Below, in pieces: positions 18,647 to 28,051 of a stretch of 64,000 bases of DNA. The notes below the pieces were generated by a model, which made no database searches, was not told the origin of the DNA, and saw only the letters and a list, made by a program, of their open reading frames with translations. The stretch covers positions 1,178,001 through 1,242,000 of the forward strand of contig NZ_CP109149.1 in the NCBI RefSeq assembly GCF_035920345.1, read 5' to 3'. Numbering within the stretch: position 1 is the stretch's first letter; each line of letters opens with the position of its first letter. The stretch comes from Nocardia vinacea (lineage in GTDB: Bacteria > Actinomycetota > Actinomycetes > Mycobacteriales > Mycobacteriaceae). The position numbers and the translations under genes were made by a program.

Positions 18647-19132
18647 GTGAGCGAGAACAAAGACCCGGGTTACGGGGAGACCGCGGCCGAGACGACGTCG
18701 GTCTTCCGCGCGGATTTCCTGAACGAGGTCGACGCGTCGCGCTCCGCTGAGGCGACCGGCGAACAGCCGGTCCAAGGGGTCGAGGGTCTGCCGGTTGGTG
18801 CTGCCCTCTTGGTCGTGAAGCGAGGCCCGAATGCGGGCTCGCGGTTCCTGCTCGATCAGCCGACCACGTCGGCGGGCCGCCATCCCGACAGTGACATCTT
18901 TCTCGATGACGTCACCGTCAGCCGTCGGCATGCCGAATTCCGGCAGGACGACGATTCCTTCCAGGTGGTCGATGTGGGCAGCCTCAACGGCACCTACGTC
19001 AACCGGGAGCCGGTGGACTCCTCGGAGTTGCAGAACGGTGACGAGGTTCAGATCGGCAAGTTCCGCCTCGTCTTCCTCACTGGGCCCAGGGTCCAGCAGA
19101 GCGATTCGTCGGCGGGTGCGGGCAGCCTGTGA
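18647..19132 (+). CDS. garA: FHA-domain metabolic regulator GarA/OdhI
   Basis: 161 residues. The N-terminal tail contains the ETTSVFRADF phosphorylation motif; Thr16/Thr17 correspond to Thr21/Thr22 of M. tuberculosis GarA, targets of PknG and PknB. The C-terminal FHA domain has GRHPDSD, VSRRHAEF and VGSLNGTYVN, the phosphothreonine-binding loops. Unphosphorylated GarA binds and inhibits 2-oxoglutarate dehydrogenase and glutamate dehydrogenase; phosphorylation makes it fold back on its own FHA domain. The GTG start has a strong GAGGAGGAGAG ribosome site. Its place after gcvH is conserved across mycobacteria. Confidence 0.96.
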   Translation: MSENKDPGYGETAAETTSVFRADFLNEVDASRSAEATGEQPVQGVEGLPVGAALLVVKRGPNAGSRFLLDQPTTSAGRHPDSDIFLDDVTVSRRHAEFRQDDDSFQVVDVGSLNGTYVNREPVDSSELQNGDEVQIGKFRLVFLTGPRVQQSDSSAGAGSL

Positions 19133-19205
19133 CATCAGCGGCACGGATTTCGCGTGTCGGCAGTGTTGACAGGGAAGAACGCTGTGTCATGAAAGACTCG
19201 GTGCT

Positions 19206-20042
19206 ATGACGGGCGCGGCGCAGTGGGCTCGCGGAGGCATGTCGATCGGCTCCGTGCTGGACCTGCTGCGACCGGACTTTCCGGATGTCACCATCTCGAA
19301 GATCCGTTTCCTCGAGGCCGAGGGGCTGATCCGACCCGAGCGCACACCGTCGGGTTATCGCAGGTTCTCGATCGCGGACTGCGAGCGGCTCAGATTCGTG
19401 CTGACCGCACAACGTGATCAGTACCTGCCCTTGAAGGTGATCAAGGAGCAGCTCGAAGCGATCGACAGCGGTGCGGCGACGCTCGGTGTGCGGGAAGCCC
19501 GCGCCCGGGCGCACTCCGGCCGCAACGGTGCGCCGGAGTCGGGGCACGCCATGCCCGACTCCGAGCTCACCGCTACACCTGCGGCGCACCATGGCGCACG
19601 TACCGCGGCGCCGCGCAAACTCGGCGTCGTGCCCGGTGAAATCTCGCCCGACGAGCTGCGATTCGATCACGAAATCCGGCTCACCCGGGCGGATCTGCTT
19701 GCCAGGGCCGAGATCGATGAGAAATTCCTCGCCGATCTGATTCGAGCGAATCTGATCACCCCCGGCGCCGCCGGTTTCTTCGACGAGGATGCGGTGACGC
19801 TGGCCAAAACCGCCAAGGCGATGGCCGAATTCGGCCTGGAGGCACGGCATTTGCGCGCCTTCAAGCTGGCCGCGGACCGTGAGGCCGCGCTGGTGGCGCA
19901 GATCGCCGCCCCGATCGCCAAGAGTCGCGATGCCGGTGCGCGGGCCCGTGCCGAGGAGACGGTGCGCGAGTTGGCGGCATTGTCGCTGACACTGCACACC
20001 TGCCTGGTGAAGGCGTCGGTGCGATCATCGCTCGGCGGCTGA
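19206..20042 (+). CDS. MerR-family transcriptional regulator (Rv1828-like)
   Basis: 278 residues. The N-terminal winged helix-turn-helix begins MSIGSVLDLLRPDFPDVTIS and continues KIRFLEAEGLIRPERTPSGYRRF. A flexible middle follows, then a C-terminal helical ligand or dimer domain (RADLLARAEIDEKFLADLIR). This matches Rv1828, found next to garA; its ligand and targets are unknown. It lacks the cysteine pattern of metal-sensing MerR proteins. A TTGACA-like -35 is at 19166-19171, so it may have its own promoter close to the start. Confidence 0.92.
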   Translation: MTGAAQWARGGMSIGSVLDLLRPDFPDVTISKIRFLEAEGLIRPERTPSGYRRFSIADCERLRFVLTAQRDQYLPLKVIKEQLEAIDSGAATLGVREARARAHSGRNGAPESGHAMPDSELTATPAAHHGARTAAPRKLGVVPGEISPDELRFDHEIRLTRADLLARAEIDEKFLADLIRANLITPGAAGFFDEDAVTLAKTAKAMAEFGLEARHLRAFKLAADREAALVAQIAAPIAKSRDAGARARAEETVRELAALSLTLHTCLVKASVRSSLGG

Positions 20043-20210
20043 GTTCCGGCGGGTGCATCGGAAGTTCGCTTTGCGTTCCAGACGGACAACACGCCGATTT
20101 CGGCTGTGCACAGGGAATGCTGCACGCCTCGAGGTTCGCTTAGACTCGTGGTACGGCGAGCTCTGCAGCGGTCATGCCGGGCGGCCGGCGAGTCATTGGG
20201 AGGCAGTGCG

Positions 20211-20684
20211 ATGAGTGAGATGCGCGTAATCGGCATTCGTGTCGAGCAGCCACAGAACCAGCCCGTGCTGTTGCTCCGCGAGGCGTCCGGAGACAGGTAT
20301 CTGCCGATCTGGATCGGGCAGGCCGAGGCGACCGCGATCGTGCTCGAACAAGAGGGGGTGACCCCGATCCGTCCGCTGACTCACGATCTGATCAAGATCT
20401 TGATCGCCGACCTCGGGCACACCCTCAAGGAAGTGCGGATCGTGGATTTGCAGGAGGGCACCTTCTACGCGGATCTGGTCTTCGAGAACGATCTGCGGAT
20501 CTCGGCGCGGCCGTCGGATTCGATAGCGATCGCTTTGCGGGTGGGTTGCCCCATCTATGCCGAGGAGCCGGTGCTCGAAGAGGCGGGGCTGGTCATGCCG
20601 GACGAGCGCGAGGACGAGGTGGAGAAGTTCAAGGAGTTCCTCGAGTCGGTCTCGCCGGACGATTTCAAGGCCACCGATAGCTGA
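20211..20684 (+). CDS. Bifunctional nuclease family protein (DUF151, Rv1829-like)
   Basis: 157 residues. The DUF151 core is complete: QPVLLLREASGDRYLPIWIG, then EATAIVLEQEGV..RPLTHDL, FYADLVFENDLRISARPSDSIAIALRVG, and an acidic C-terminal tail. Family members from plants and bacteria have been reported to cut DNA and RNA, but the physiological role in actinomycetes is not established. The ATG has GGGAGG 6 bases upstream. It sits between two MerR genes, an order kept in M. tuberculosis (Rv1828-Rv1829-Rv1830). Confidence 0.92.
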   Translation: MSEMRVIGIRVEQPQNQPVLLLREASGDRYLPIWIGQAEATAIVLEQEGVTPIRPLTHDLIKILIADLGHTLKEVRIVDLQEGTFYADLVFENDLRISARPSDSIAIALRVGCPIYAEEPVLEEAGLVMPDEREDEVEKFKEFLESVSPDDFKATDS

Positions 20685-20692
20685 GTCATTGG

Positions 20693-20840
20693 CCGCGCCT
20701 CCGGCGCGGCGTGTTCGCGGCCCCCTGTGTCTCGCGTCCGAGCCGTCGAGACTCGCGCCTGCGGCGCATGCGCTTCGACGACTCGGACGCGAGACGGGCC
20801 GCGAACGGGTCGCTCGTAAGACTCGCTCCGTTGGGGTCGC
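20693..20840. repeat. Fold-back repeat, copy B
   Basis: This is a near-identical copy of the 15284 element, starting 9 bases after the DUF151 gene stop. The arms GTTCGCGGCCC/GGGCCGCGAAC and GTCTCGCGTCCGAG/CTCGGACGCGAGAC are both intact. It is in the same orientation as copies A and C and may act as a transcription barrier or processing site. Confidence 0.9.
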
Positions 20841-20899
20841 TGATGGCGGATCGTTCGGCACCTGATGCCCTCACGTCGGGCGGTGGGGTTCCGCGTGTG

Positions 20900-20977
20900 C
20901 GGCGGATGCGCTTCGGCCACTGGGACGCGAGACGGGCCGCGAACGGTCGCTCGTAAGACTCGCTCCGCCGCGGTCGA
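20900..20977. repeat. Fold-back repeat, partial copy
   Basis: Only the right half of the element is present: GGGACGCGAGACGGGCCGCG, then AACGGTCGCTCGTAAGACTC. The left arm is missing, so it cannot fold back on itself. It directly follows copy B. The remaining 220 bp before the next gene contain a direct repeat of GTACTGGCCCTAAA (about 21001-21030) and nothing else recognised. Confidence 0.75.
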
Positions 20978-21200
20978 GTTTTCTGGAGAACACGAATTGT
21001 GTACTGGCCCTAAAGTACTGGCCCTAAAGTAGAGGTCGAGACTCTTACCGCGCGTCGCGTTTGGTCGGATGATGCGGCTCCCGGGACAATCAGGGGGAGT
21101 AATCTCGATAGTTGGGCCACGTCCGTTATGGCCGGTCGTTGGTCGTTACGGAGCCGGGTCATCGATGAGGCAAGGCGTCGGCGAAGCAAGGGAGTGGTCA

Positions 21201-21764
21201 GTGGCAGAGCAATCGCAGGATGTGGTACAGCCAGGCCTGTTCCCGGATGATTCGGTGCCCGACGATCTGGTCGGCTACCGCGTGCCCAGCGCATGCCAGG
21301 TGGCCGGGATCACGTATCGGCAGCTCGACTATTGGGCGCGGACCGGACTGGTCGTGCCCTCCATCCGAAGTGCAGCGGGCTCGGGCAGCCAACGGCTGTA
21401 TTCGTTCAAGGACATTCTGGTCCTGAAAATCGTGAAGCGACTATTGGACGCGGGCATCTCGCTGCAGAACATCCGCATCGCGGTCGATCATCTGCGCAGC
21501 CGCGGCGTGCAGGATCTGGCGGGTATCACGCTGTTCTCCGACGGCACCTCGGTGTATGAATGCACCTCGCCCGAGGAGGTAGTCGATTTACTGCAGGGTG
21601 GGCAGGGCGTCTTCGGAATCGCGGTCAGCGGCGCCATGCGGGAACTGACCGGAGCCATCGCCAACTTCCCGGCCGAGCGGGCGGTCAGCGGCAGTGCGAG
21701 CGAACGCCCGGAGGACGAACTGTCCTTCCGTCGTAAGGCTCGGATGAACCAGAAGACCGGCTAG
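21201..21764 (+). CDS. MerR-family transcriptional regulator (Rv1830-like)
   Basis: About 187 residues. The helix-turn-helix lies after a 30-residue N-terminal tail: YRVPSACQVAGITYRQLDYW, then ARTGLVVPSIRSAAGSGSQRLY. It continues with FKDILVLKIVKRLLDAGISL and a short C-terminal domain. This corresponds to Rv1830. The GTG at 21201 with AGGGAG upstream is preferred to the ATG at 21165. It is the last gene before the glycine riboswitch and gcvP; the regulon is unknown here. Confidence 0.9.
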   Translation: MAEQSQDVVQPGLFPDDSVPDDLVGYRVPSACQVAGITYRQLDYWARTGLVVPSIRSAAGSGSQRLYSFKDILVLKIVKRLLDAGISLQNIRIAVDHLRSRGVQDLAGITLFSDGTSVYECTSPEEVVDLLQGGQGVFGIAVSGAMRELTGAIANFPAERAVSGSASERPEDELSFRRKARMNQKTG

Positions 21765-21900
21765 AGCTCGGTCGAGCGCCCGTCGCCGCCGCGGCGGGCG
21801 CTTGTCATATGCACCGGAGTGATGAGCGCTACACGCCCATCCGGGGTCCGGTGGCGTCATTTGTTGCGCGCGCGGCATAAACTAGCGATGCGTCGCCGCC

Positions 21901-22131
21901 GTGCGGGAGAGTTCCGGACTTCACAAGAGTCCGGGCGCCGAAGGAGCAGCACCTCCCCGTCAATCTCTCAGGCAAAAAGGACCGTACGGGCTTCGACGTC
22001 TCTGGAAAGTGGTGTTTGGCGCACAACGCGGCGATCGCCCGCCCATGGGGAAAGGGGTCCTGAGCCCTGTCCGTTCGAGGCAGGGTGTCGCGGCGTCCGA
22101 ATCTCTCAGGCTCCACGACAGAGGGGGAGGG
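21901..22131 (+). ncRNA. Tandem glycine riboswitch controlling gcvP
   Basis: There are two glycine aptamers in series. Aptamer 1 (about 21901-22013) shows GTGCGGGAGAGTTCCGG, GGCGCCGAAGGAGCA and the hallmark AATCTCTCAGGCAAAAAGGA followed by CTCTGG. Aptamer 2 (about 22036-22131) has ATGGGGAAAGGGGTCC and AATCTCTCAGGCTCCACGAC followed by AGAGGGGGAG. The paired arrangement usually binds two glycines and turns expression on. The downstream hairpin GTCGACCA-CCGC-TGGTCGAC (22141-22160) sits about 10 bases before the CTGGAG ribosome site of gcvP and is the likely expression platform. Confidence 0.95.
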
Positions 22132-22182
22132 CTGGTACCCGTCGACCACCGCTGGTCGACCCCGCCCGACCCTGGAGCTGCC

Positions 22183-25002
22183 GTGACTCGATCATTCGCC
22201 GACCGCCACATCGGACCCGACCGGGACGAACTCGCCCGGATTCTGGACGTCGTCGGCGTCGGCTCGCTGGACGAGCTCGCTACCGCGGCACTGCCCGCGA
22301 GCATTCTGGACGGCTCCGGCCTCGAGGTGCTGCCGCCCGCGGCCACCGAGCACGAGGTGCTCACCGAACTCGCCGAGCTCGCGCACTCGAATACCGTCGC
22401 CACCTCGATGATCGGACTCGGCTACTACGACACGCTGACCCCGCCGGTGCTGGTGCGCAGCCTGCTGGAGAATCCGGCCTGGTACACCGCCTACACGCCG
22501 TACCAGCCGGAGATCAGCCAGGGGCGGCTCGAGGCGCTGCTCAATTTCCAGACCATGGTGTCGGATTTGACCGGGATGGAGGTGGCCAATTCGTCCATGC
22601 TGGATGAGGCCACCGCCGCCGCCGAGGCGATGACGCTGCTGCGCCGCGCGGGCAAGTCCAAGTCCGCACGTTTGCTCATCGATGACGATCTGTTCCCGCA
22701 GACCAAGACCGTGCTGTCCACCAGGGCCGAGCCGCTGGGCATCGAGATCGTCTCGGCGGATCTGTCCGGCGGGGAGTTGCCCGAGGGCGAGTTCTTCGGC
22801 GTGCTGGTTCAGGTTCCGGGTGCGTCGGGGCGGATCGTGGACTGGCGGCCGGTGATCGAGGCGGCGCACGAGCGTGGTGCATTGGTGGCGGTCGGCGCGG
22901 ATCTGCTTGCGCTGACATTGATTACGCCGCCGGGGGAGCAGGGTGCGGACGTATGTTTCGGCACCACACAGCGTTTCGGGGTGCCGATGGGCTTCGGTGG
23001 TCCGCATGCCGGATATCTGTCGGTGCACACCAAGCATGCGCGGCAACTGCCCGGCCGGTTGGTCGGCGTCTCCGTGGACGCGGATGGCAATAAGGCGTAC
23101 CGGCTCGCACTGCAGACCCGTGAGCAGCATATTCGCCGGGAGAAGGCGACCTCGAATATCTGCACCGCACAGGTGCTGCTGGCCATTGTGGCCGCGATGT
23201 ACGCGAGCTGCCACGGTGCCGATGGACTGCTGGCGATCGCCCGTCGCGTTCATGCGCGCGCGGCCGCCATCGCGGTGGGGCTCGATGGTGTCGTGGTGCA
23301 TGAGAATTTCTTCGACACCCTGCTGGTGCGCGTGCCCGGCGGCGCGGAATCCGTTGTCGCGAAGGCGAAGTCGCGCGGGATCAACCTGCGGCTGGTGGAT
23401 GCCGATCACGTCGGCATCGCGTGTGACGAGGCCACCACCGAGGCGCATGTCACCGCGGTGCTCGAATCCTTCAGTACCGGACTGCCATCGGGCGTCAGCG
23501 ATCCGGGCGGTGTTCCGAGCGTGACCGGCGGTTCGATCGAGACCCGCACGTCGGAATTCCTCACCCATCCGGCCTTCACCAGCCACCACACCGAAACCGC
23601 GATGCTGCGCTATCTGCGCAGGCTCTCCGATAAGGACATCGCATTGGACCGCAGCATGATTCCGCTCGGCTCCTGCACCATGAAGCTCAATGCCACCGCG
23701 GAGATGGAAGCCATCACCTGGCCCGGTTTCGCGCGGGTCCATCCGTACGCGCCGGTCGAGGATGCGCCCGGTCTGCTGCGGGTGATCACCGACCTGGAGG
23801 GCTGGCTCTCGGCCATCACCGGGTACGACCAGGTGAGCCTGCAGCCGAATGCGGGCAGTCAGGGTGAGTACGCCGGGTTGCTGGCCATTCGGCGCTATCA
23901 CCTGGATCGTGGTGATACACACCGGGATACGTGCCTCATTCCGTCCAGTGCGCACGGCACCAATGCGGCCTCGGCCACCATGGTGGGGCTGCGCGTCGAG
24001 GTCGTGAAGTGCCGGGAGAACGGCGATGTGGACCTCGACGACCTGCGCGCCAAGATCGCCGACCACGCCGACCGGCTGGCCTGCATCATGATCACCTACC
24101 CGTCCACGCACGGCGTGTACGAGCACGAGGTCGCCGAGTTGTGCGCGCTGGTGCATGATGCGGGTGGTCAGGTGTACGTCGACGGCGCGAATCTGAATGC
24201 CCTTGTGGGCCTTGCCCGTCCGGGCCGGTTCGGCGGCGATGTCAGCCATTTGAACCTGCACAAGACCTTCTGCATTCCGCACGGCGGCGGCGGTCCCGGC
24301 GTCGGCCCGGTGGCAGTGCGCTCGCATCTGGCGCCGTATCTGCCCGGTGACCCGCTCGAGCAGGGTTCGCACGCGGTGTCGGCGGCGAAGTATGGTTCGG
24401 CGTCGATCCTGCCGATCACCTGGGCTTACATCCGGATGATGGGGGCGGATGGCCTGCGTAAGGCCACGTTGACCGCGATTGCCTCGGCCAACTACATCGC
24501 GCGACGGTTGAACGAGCACTTCCCGGTGCTGTATACCGGTGAGAATTCGATGGTTGCGCACGAGTGCATTCTGGATCTGCGCGAGATCAGCAAGCGGACC
24601 GGTGTGACCGTCGACGATGTGGCAAAGCGGTTGGCGGACTACGGATTCCACGCGCCGACCATGAGCTTCCCGGTGGCGGGCACCTTGATGGTCGAGCCGA
24701 CCGAGAGCGAAAACCTTGCCGAGCTGGACGAATTCATCCTCGCTATGACAGCGATCCGGGCCGAGATCGATCAGGTCGCTGCGGGTGTCTGGCCGGTCGA
24801 GGACAACCCGCTGCGTGGTGCGCCGCATACCGCGGCCTGCCTGGTCGGGGAGTGGGACCACCCGTACAGCCGGGAGGTAGCGGTGTACCCGCAGGGTCTG
24901 GATCCGGCGCGGGGCAAGGTGTGGCCCGCGGTGCGGCGCATCGACGGCGCCTACGGTGACCGCAACCTCGTCTGCTCGTGCCCGCCGCTGGACGCGTACT
25001 GA
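22183..25002 (+). CDS. gcvP: Glycine dehydrogenase (decarboxylating), glycine cleavage P protein
   Basis: 939 residues, full length for the fused two-half P protein. The N-terminal half starts [13 protein letters not shown] and holds [15 protein letters not shown]. The C-terminal half contains the pyridoxal-phosphate lysine (Lys694) in [20 protein letters not shown], preceded by [11 protein letters not shown] and [11 protein letters not shown]. It decarboxylates glycine and passes the aminomethyl group to GcvH. The GTG at 22183 has CTGGAG upstream and starts immediately after the riboswitch expression platform; the frame is open upstream through the riboswitch but that part is not protein-like. 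Expression should rise with glycine. Confidence 0.97.
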   Translation: MTRSFADRHIGPDRDELARILDVVGVGSLDELATAALPASILDGSGLEVLPPAATEHEVLTELAELAHSNTVATSMIGLGYYDTLTPPVLVRSLLENPAWYTAYTPYQPEISQGRLEALLNFQTMVSDLTGMEVANSSMLDEATAAAEAMTLLRRAGKSKSARLLIDDDLFPQTKTVLSTRAEPLGIEIVSADLSGGELPEGEFFGVLVQVPGASGRIVDWRPVIEAAHERGALVAVGADLLALTLITPPGEQGADVCFGTTQRFGVPMGFGGPHAGYLSVHTKHARQLPGRLVGVSVDADGNKAYRLALQTREQHIRREKATSNICTAQVLLAIVAAMYASCHGADGLLAIARRVHARAAAIAVGLDGVVVHENFFDTLLVRVPGGAESVVAKAKSRGINLRLVDADHVGIACDEATTEAHVTAVLESFSTGLPSGVSDPGGVPSVTGGSIETRTSEFLTHPAFTSHHTETAMLRYLRRLSDKDIALDRSMIPLGSCTMKLNATAEMEAITWPGFARVHPYAPVEDAPGLLRVITDLEGWLSAITGYDQVSLQPNAGSQGEYAGLLAIRRYHLDRGDTHRDTCLIPSSAHGTNAASATMVGLRVEVVKCRENGDVDLDDLRAKIADHADRLACIMITYPSTHGVYEHEVAELCALVHDAGGQVYVDGANLNALVGLARPGRFGGDVSHLNLHKTFCIPHGGGGPGVGPVAVRSHLAPYLPGDPLEQGSHAVSAAKYGSASILPITWAYIRMMGADGLRKATLTAIASANYIARRLNEHFPVLYTGENSMVAHECILDLREISKRTGVTVDDVAKRLADYGFHAPTMSFPVAGTLMVEPTESENLAELDEFILAMTAIRAEIDQVAAGVWPVEDNPLRGAPHTAACLVGEWDHPYSREVAVYPQGLDPARGKVWPAVRRIDGAYGDRNLVCSCPPLDAY

Positions 25003-25054
25003 CGGCTACCGAGCCGCACCTCGACCCTGTTGCAGGTGCGGCTCGGTAGCCGTC
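25001..25054 (+). terminator. Perfect 21-bp terminator stem after gcvP
   Basis: 25001-25021 and 25034-25054 are exact inverted complements (21 bp) around a 12-base loop. The left arm begins inside the gcvP stop codon. The trailing sequence is TTCACG, a weak T-tract typical of actinobacterial terminators. Confidence 0.88.
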
Positions 25055-25160
25055 TTCACGGCGCGGCAGTCGCGTGATCTTGCTGTGGGGCAGCGGGTTT
25101 GTCTGGTCTGCGCGATCCTCTGCGCTTTTTCGAACGGAATTCGAGCCGCCCCACGCGTGA

Positions 25161-25841
25161 TTACGCCGGGTCCGGAGCCGCTTCGGGTTCGAGTTCCGGG
25201 ATCTCGCTGAGGGCTTCGATTCCGAGTTCCGAGCGTGTTGCGTCGATGACAGCGCGTTCGTCTTGGACGGTATTGGCAATTGCTTTGTGCCACAGTGCGC
25301 GGATCGCGTTGACGTCGTCCATGGTTGCTTCCTGATCGAGTTCGACCTTGAGGCGTTGCACGGTGATGCTCTCGGCTGCGGTGAGGGTGCGGAGGAGATC
25401 TTCGCACCGGTGCGGGATCTTGGGGTTCGACAGGACGCGGAGTCGGGTGATGTAGCGGTTGCATGCGGAGATGTTCTGATGCACCTCCTTGCCGAAACTG
25501 TCCACCTCCTCGACGGATTCGGCCTTCCAATCGAGGGTGTCCCACAGGGTTTGGCGGACGTCGGCGGTGGAGAGCAGTACCGAGGAGATCGCGGTGAGAA
25601 CCGACTCACGTCGCCATTTGTCCTGTTCGCGGCGTTCTGCGGCGGCGTTGGCGTTGTCGATGTTGCGTTGCACGGCGGCGTTGGTCGTCTCGATATTGCG
25701 CTGTGCGGCATCGAGTGTGGTCCGGTTGCGCTCGTCGGCCGCGGTGATCGCGTTGCGATTGGTCCGGTTGTTGATCAGGACGCCGATTAGCGCCGCGGCG
25801 GCGACGATGAGCGAGCTGAGAAGCGGAAGCCAGGAAGTCAC
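25161..25841 (-). CDS. Membrane-anchored coiled-coil protein of unknown function
   Basis: About 226 residues. One N-terminal transmembrane helix (residues 5-23, LLSSLIVAAAALIGVLI) is followed by a long polar helix rich in N, R, A, E and Q (NRTTLDAAQRNIETT and AAVQRNIDNANAAAERRE), very probably a coiled coil. An amphipathic helical domain and an acidic, proline-containing tail complete it. Proteins of this build are scattered in actinomycete accessory regions; no function is recognised. The GTG at 25841 is chosen because it puts the membrane helix at the N-terminus; the frame is open to 26006. It has no counterpart in the M. tuberculosis gene order. Confidence 0.65.
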   Translation of the reverse strand: MTSWLPLLSSLIVAAAALIGVLINNRTNRNAITAADERNRTTLDAAQRNIETTNAAVQRNIDNANAAAERREQDKWRRESVLTAISSVLLSTADVRQTLWDTLDWKAESVEEVDSFGKEVHQNISACNRYITRLRVLSNPKIPHRCEDLLRTLTAAESITVQRLKVELDQEATMDDVNAIRALWHKAIANTVQDERAVIDATRSELGIEALSEIPELEPEAAPDPA

Positions 25842-26002
25842 CGGGTCATCATTGCATTGCGAGGTGCTCCGCTGTGCCCCGATCGGCCGTCGGACTGCGC
25901 AGGCGTGCGCGTCGGCCAGCTCGGCATCGACCGCGCGGAGGCTGTCTTGCGTGGTCACCGGTTCGTAAGTCGGGTACTGAACGAATCGATATCGGCCAGT
26001 CC

Positions 26003-27670
26003 TCACGGCGTCGTCAGAGCATGCATCACCGCAGTCCCGAAGCTGACGTCGTCCGTGGTCGGCAGCCGCGTGTACGTCCCTCCGGTTCGCTGGGCGGCGG
26101 TTTGGAGGGTCTCGGTGCCATTGCTCCCGATGACGATCACATCGATGCGAACCGGGTGGGCCGGATCGGCGGCCGAGGTCAGCTCGGTCAGTAGCTTGGC
26201 TCCGGTAATGGTCGAGTCGTCATCCGGGCCGTCGGTGATGAGCAGAACGGAGTTGGTCAGCCCCGCGGTATATCCGCGAATAGCCGAGCGGTAGGCGGCG
26301 ATCAGTGACGGATACGCCTGGTCGGTGCGAGGCTCGGTGGGTTTCACCGCCTCCAGCGCCGTATCCAACGCGGTGCGCTGCTGATTGCTCAGTGGCGCGG
26401 TGGGCGTTTGGATCTTGTACGGCGTTGTCCCGTCGAGGTTCTTCCCGAACGTCCACACGCCGAGTCCGAAGTCCGGCGGCATCACATTCATCGTGGAGCG
26501 CAGCGCGCCGAGTGCATTCGAGAGCCGGGTGACGGATCCGTCGTTGTTGCCCATCGAGGACGAGACGTCGAGCAGCACGGTAGCCTGCACGCCGAGAACA
26601 GGATTGGCGAGTGTGGCACGCACCTTGTCCAGTGCGGTCCGGGGCGCGGCGGGTGCGATGGTGGCCGGTGCCGCGGCGAATCCGGCGGCGGTGAATGTCG
26701 AGGACTGTTGGGGTGCGCGCAAGTAGTCGGTGAACAGCGATGCGATCAGATTCTGGGTCTTGTCCACCCACGCCCCGGACATCAGCGCAGCAGGATGATC
26801 GGCGACCGGTGCCGTCCCCGCGGGCCGAAATTCCGACGTACTACCAACAGCTTTCAGTTGCTGCTCAGTAGCCGCTACCGCATGAATGGGCGAATTCGTC
26901 CCACCGATCGCGGCCAATGCGGCCGTGGTGTCCGCCGCCTGCGGCGCTTTCGCGGCGAGCCCGGAGATCGCCGCGACAACCTGACCGGACTGCGCGACCT
27001 GATCGGTGAGCGGATCGGTTCCCGAAACTGCGGAGCCGACCGCTGCTGCCACCGCCAAGGTCGAGTCCCCGGCGGGCAATGCCATCCGCAGCCCACCCCA
27101 CCCGGACAATCCGAGTTCATCCAGCGAACCCTGTTGCAGCCGTGGCAAATCCGCCCAGGTGATCTTGGCTTGCTCGAGCGCACCCCGCAGATCCTCGGGA
27201 ACGGCGACCACGATCGGACTCATCGCAACCGACGCGGGTGTGCCCTCGATCAGCCCGGGCACCCGCATGGATTCGATGGACCGCATCGAATCGGCGATCC
27301 ACAGCCCCGGCTGCGGACCGAGCGCACCGTTCCACGGTGTGCCCGCGGCGGTGAACCCGGCGACGATCGCCGCTGATGGTTGGGCGGTCACCACTACTTT
27401 CGCGCAATGATCGCGCACCTTCGGATTGGTCGTGTTGTAGCGCTCCGCCGCGGCCCGCACCGGATCGGCGATATCCGGATCGACCGTCACGAACAGCGTC
27501 GACGGCCCCTCCTTACATTCCGCCGCTGCCGACTTGTCCCGGTTCGCGGCGCGATCACTGAGTTGAAAAAACGCGAAGACCGCCGCGACTAGCAGCAAAA
27601 CGGCAACCACTGCGATAACCGGACCTTTGCTGACGCCCCGGGACCTGGTTCCGCTGCGATGTGTGCCCAC
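26003..27670 (-). CDS. VWA-domain membrane protein with periplasmic-binding-like region (Rv1836c-like)
   Basis: 555 residues. After a basic start a transmembrane helix (about 18-38) anchors the protein with its bulk outside. Residues 50-350 resemble a solute-binding-protein fold (STLFVTVDPDIADPVRAAAE, TWADL). The C-terminal 200 residues are a VWA domain with MIDAS motif DVSSSMG and the LLITDGPDDD strand. In M. tuberculosis the counterpart Rv1836c lies next to glcB, and here too glcB is the next conserved gene. The role is unknown; metal-dependent adhesion or complex assembly is family-level inference. Confidence 0.85.
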   Translation of the reverse strand: MGTHRSGTRSRGVSKGPVIAVVAVLLLVAAVFAFFQLSDRAANRDKSAAAECKEGPSTLFVTVDPDIADPVRAAAERYNTTNPKVRDHCAKVVVTAQPSAAIVAGFTAAGTPWNGALGPQPGLWIADSMRSIESMRVPGLIEGTPASVAMSPIVVAVPEDLRGALEQAKITWADLPRLQQGSLDELGLSGWGGLRMALPAGDSTLAVAAAVGSAVSGTDPLTDQVAQSGQVVAAISGLAAKAPQAADTTAALAAIGGTNSPIHAVAATEQQLKAVGSTSEFRPAGTAPVADHPAALMSGAWVDKTQNLIASLFTDYLRAPQQSSTFTAAGFAAAPATIAPAAPRTALDKVRATLANPVLGVQATVLLDVSSSMGNNDGSVTRLSNALGALRSTMNVMPPDFGLGVWTFGKNLDGTTPYKIQTPTAPLSNQQRTALDTALEAVKPTEPRTDQAYPSLIAAYRSAIRGYTAGLTNSVLLITDGPDDDSTITGAKLLTELTSAADPAHPVRIDVIVIGSNGTETLQTAAQRTGGTYTRLPTTDDVSFGTAVMHALTTP

Positions 27671-27754
27671 GATCCTCAGTGTATGTTCACGCGAGATTTG
27701 CCGTGCCGGTGTGTCCGGTGCGGCGCACCGGCACGGCGTGGCGTGAACGTCCGA

Positions 27755-28024
27755 CTAGGGTCGGATCATCCGTCCGCGGTCGAACTCGTGTCCGCCCCAA
27801 ACTCCGGACTGTCCAGTCCGCGCGGCGAATTCACCGCAGGCGTCCCGGATCGGGCAGCCGGCGCAAACAGCACGCGCGTACGCGAAATCCTGCGACGGGT
27901 ACGGGAACCACGCCTCGTGATTCGAATCACCTCGGCACGCCGCCCGATGCCACTCTCGGGAATCCGAGAGCGGGAGCAGGTCGGTCAGATCGACAACCGC
28001 GCCGGTCTCCAATTCGACGGTCAT
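27755..28024 (-). CDS. WhiB-family iron-sulfur transcriptional regulator
   Basis: 89 residues. Four cysteines (30, 54, 57, 63) in the C...C..C.....C pattern bind a 4Fe-4S cluster, and GVWGG with a basic tail (HEFDRGRMIRP) follows, the WhiB turn and DNA-contacting region. WhiB proteins act with the primary sigma factor and sense redox state or NO. The ATG is preceded by AAGGAGAAGG. It lies 27 bp after an HNH gene and could share its transcript. It does not sit in the usual place of whiB1, whiB2 or whiB7, so no subtype is given. Confidence 0.92.
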   Translation of the reverse strand: MTVELETGAVVDLTDLLPLSDSREWHRAACRGDSNHEAWFPYPSQDFAYARAVCAGCPIRDACGEFAARTGQSGVWGGHEFDRGRMIRP

Positions 28025-28051
28025 TTCGAGCCTTCTCCTTTCTCTCTCGGC

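Noticed and set aside
22192..24861. An 889-codon open frame opposite gcvP
   Set aside because: Shadow of the P-protein gene; no family motif and unnatural composition.
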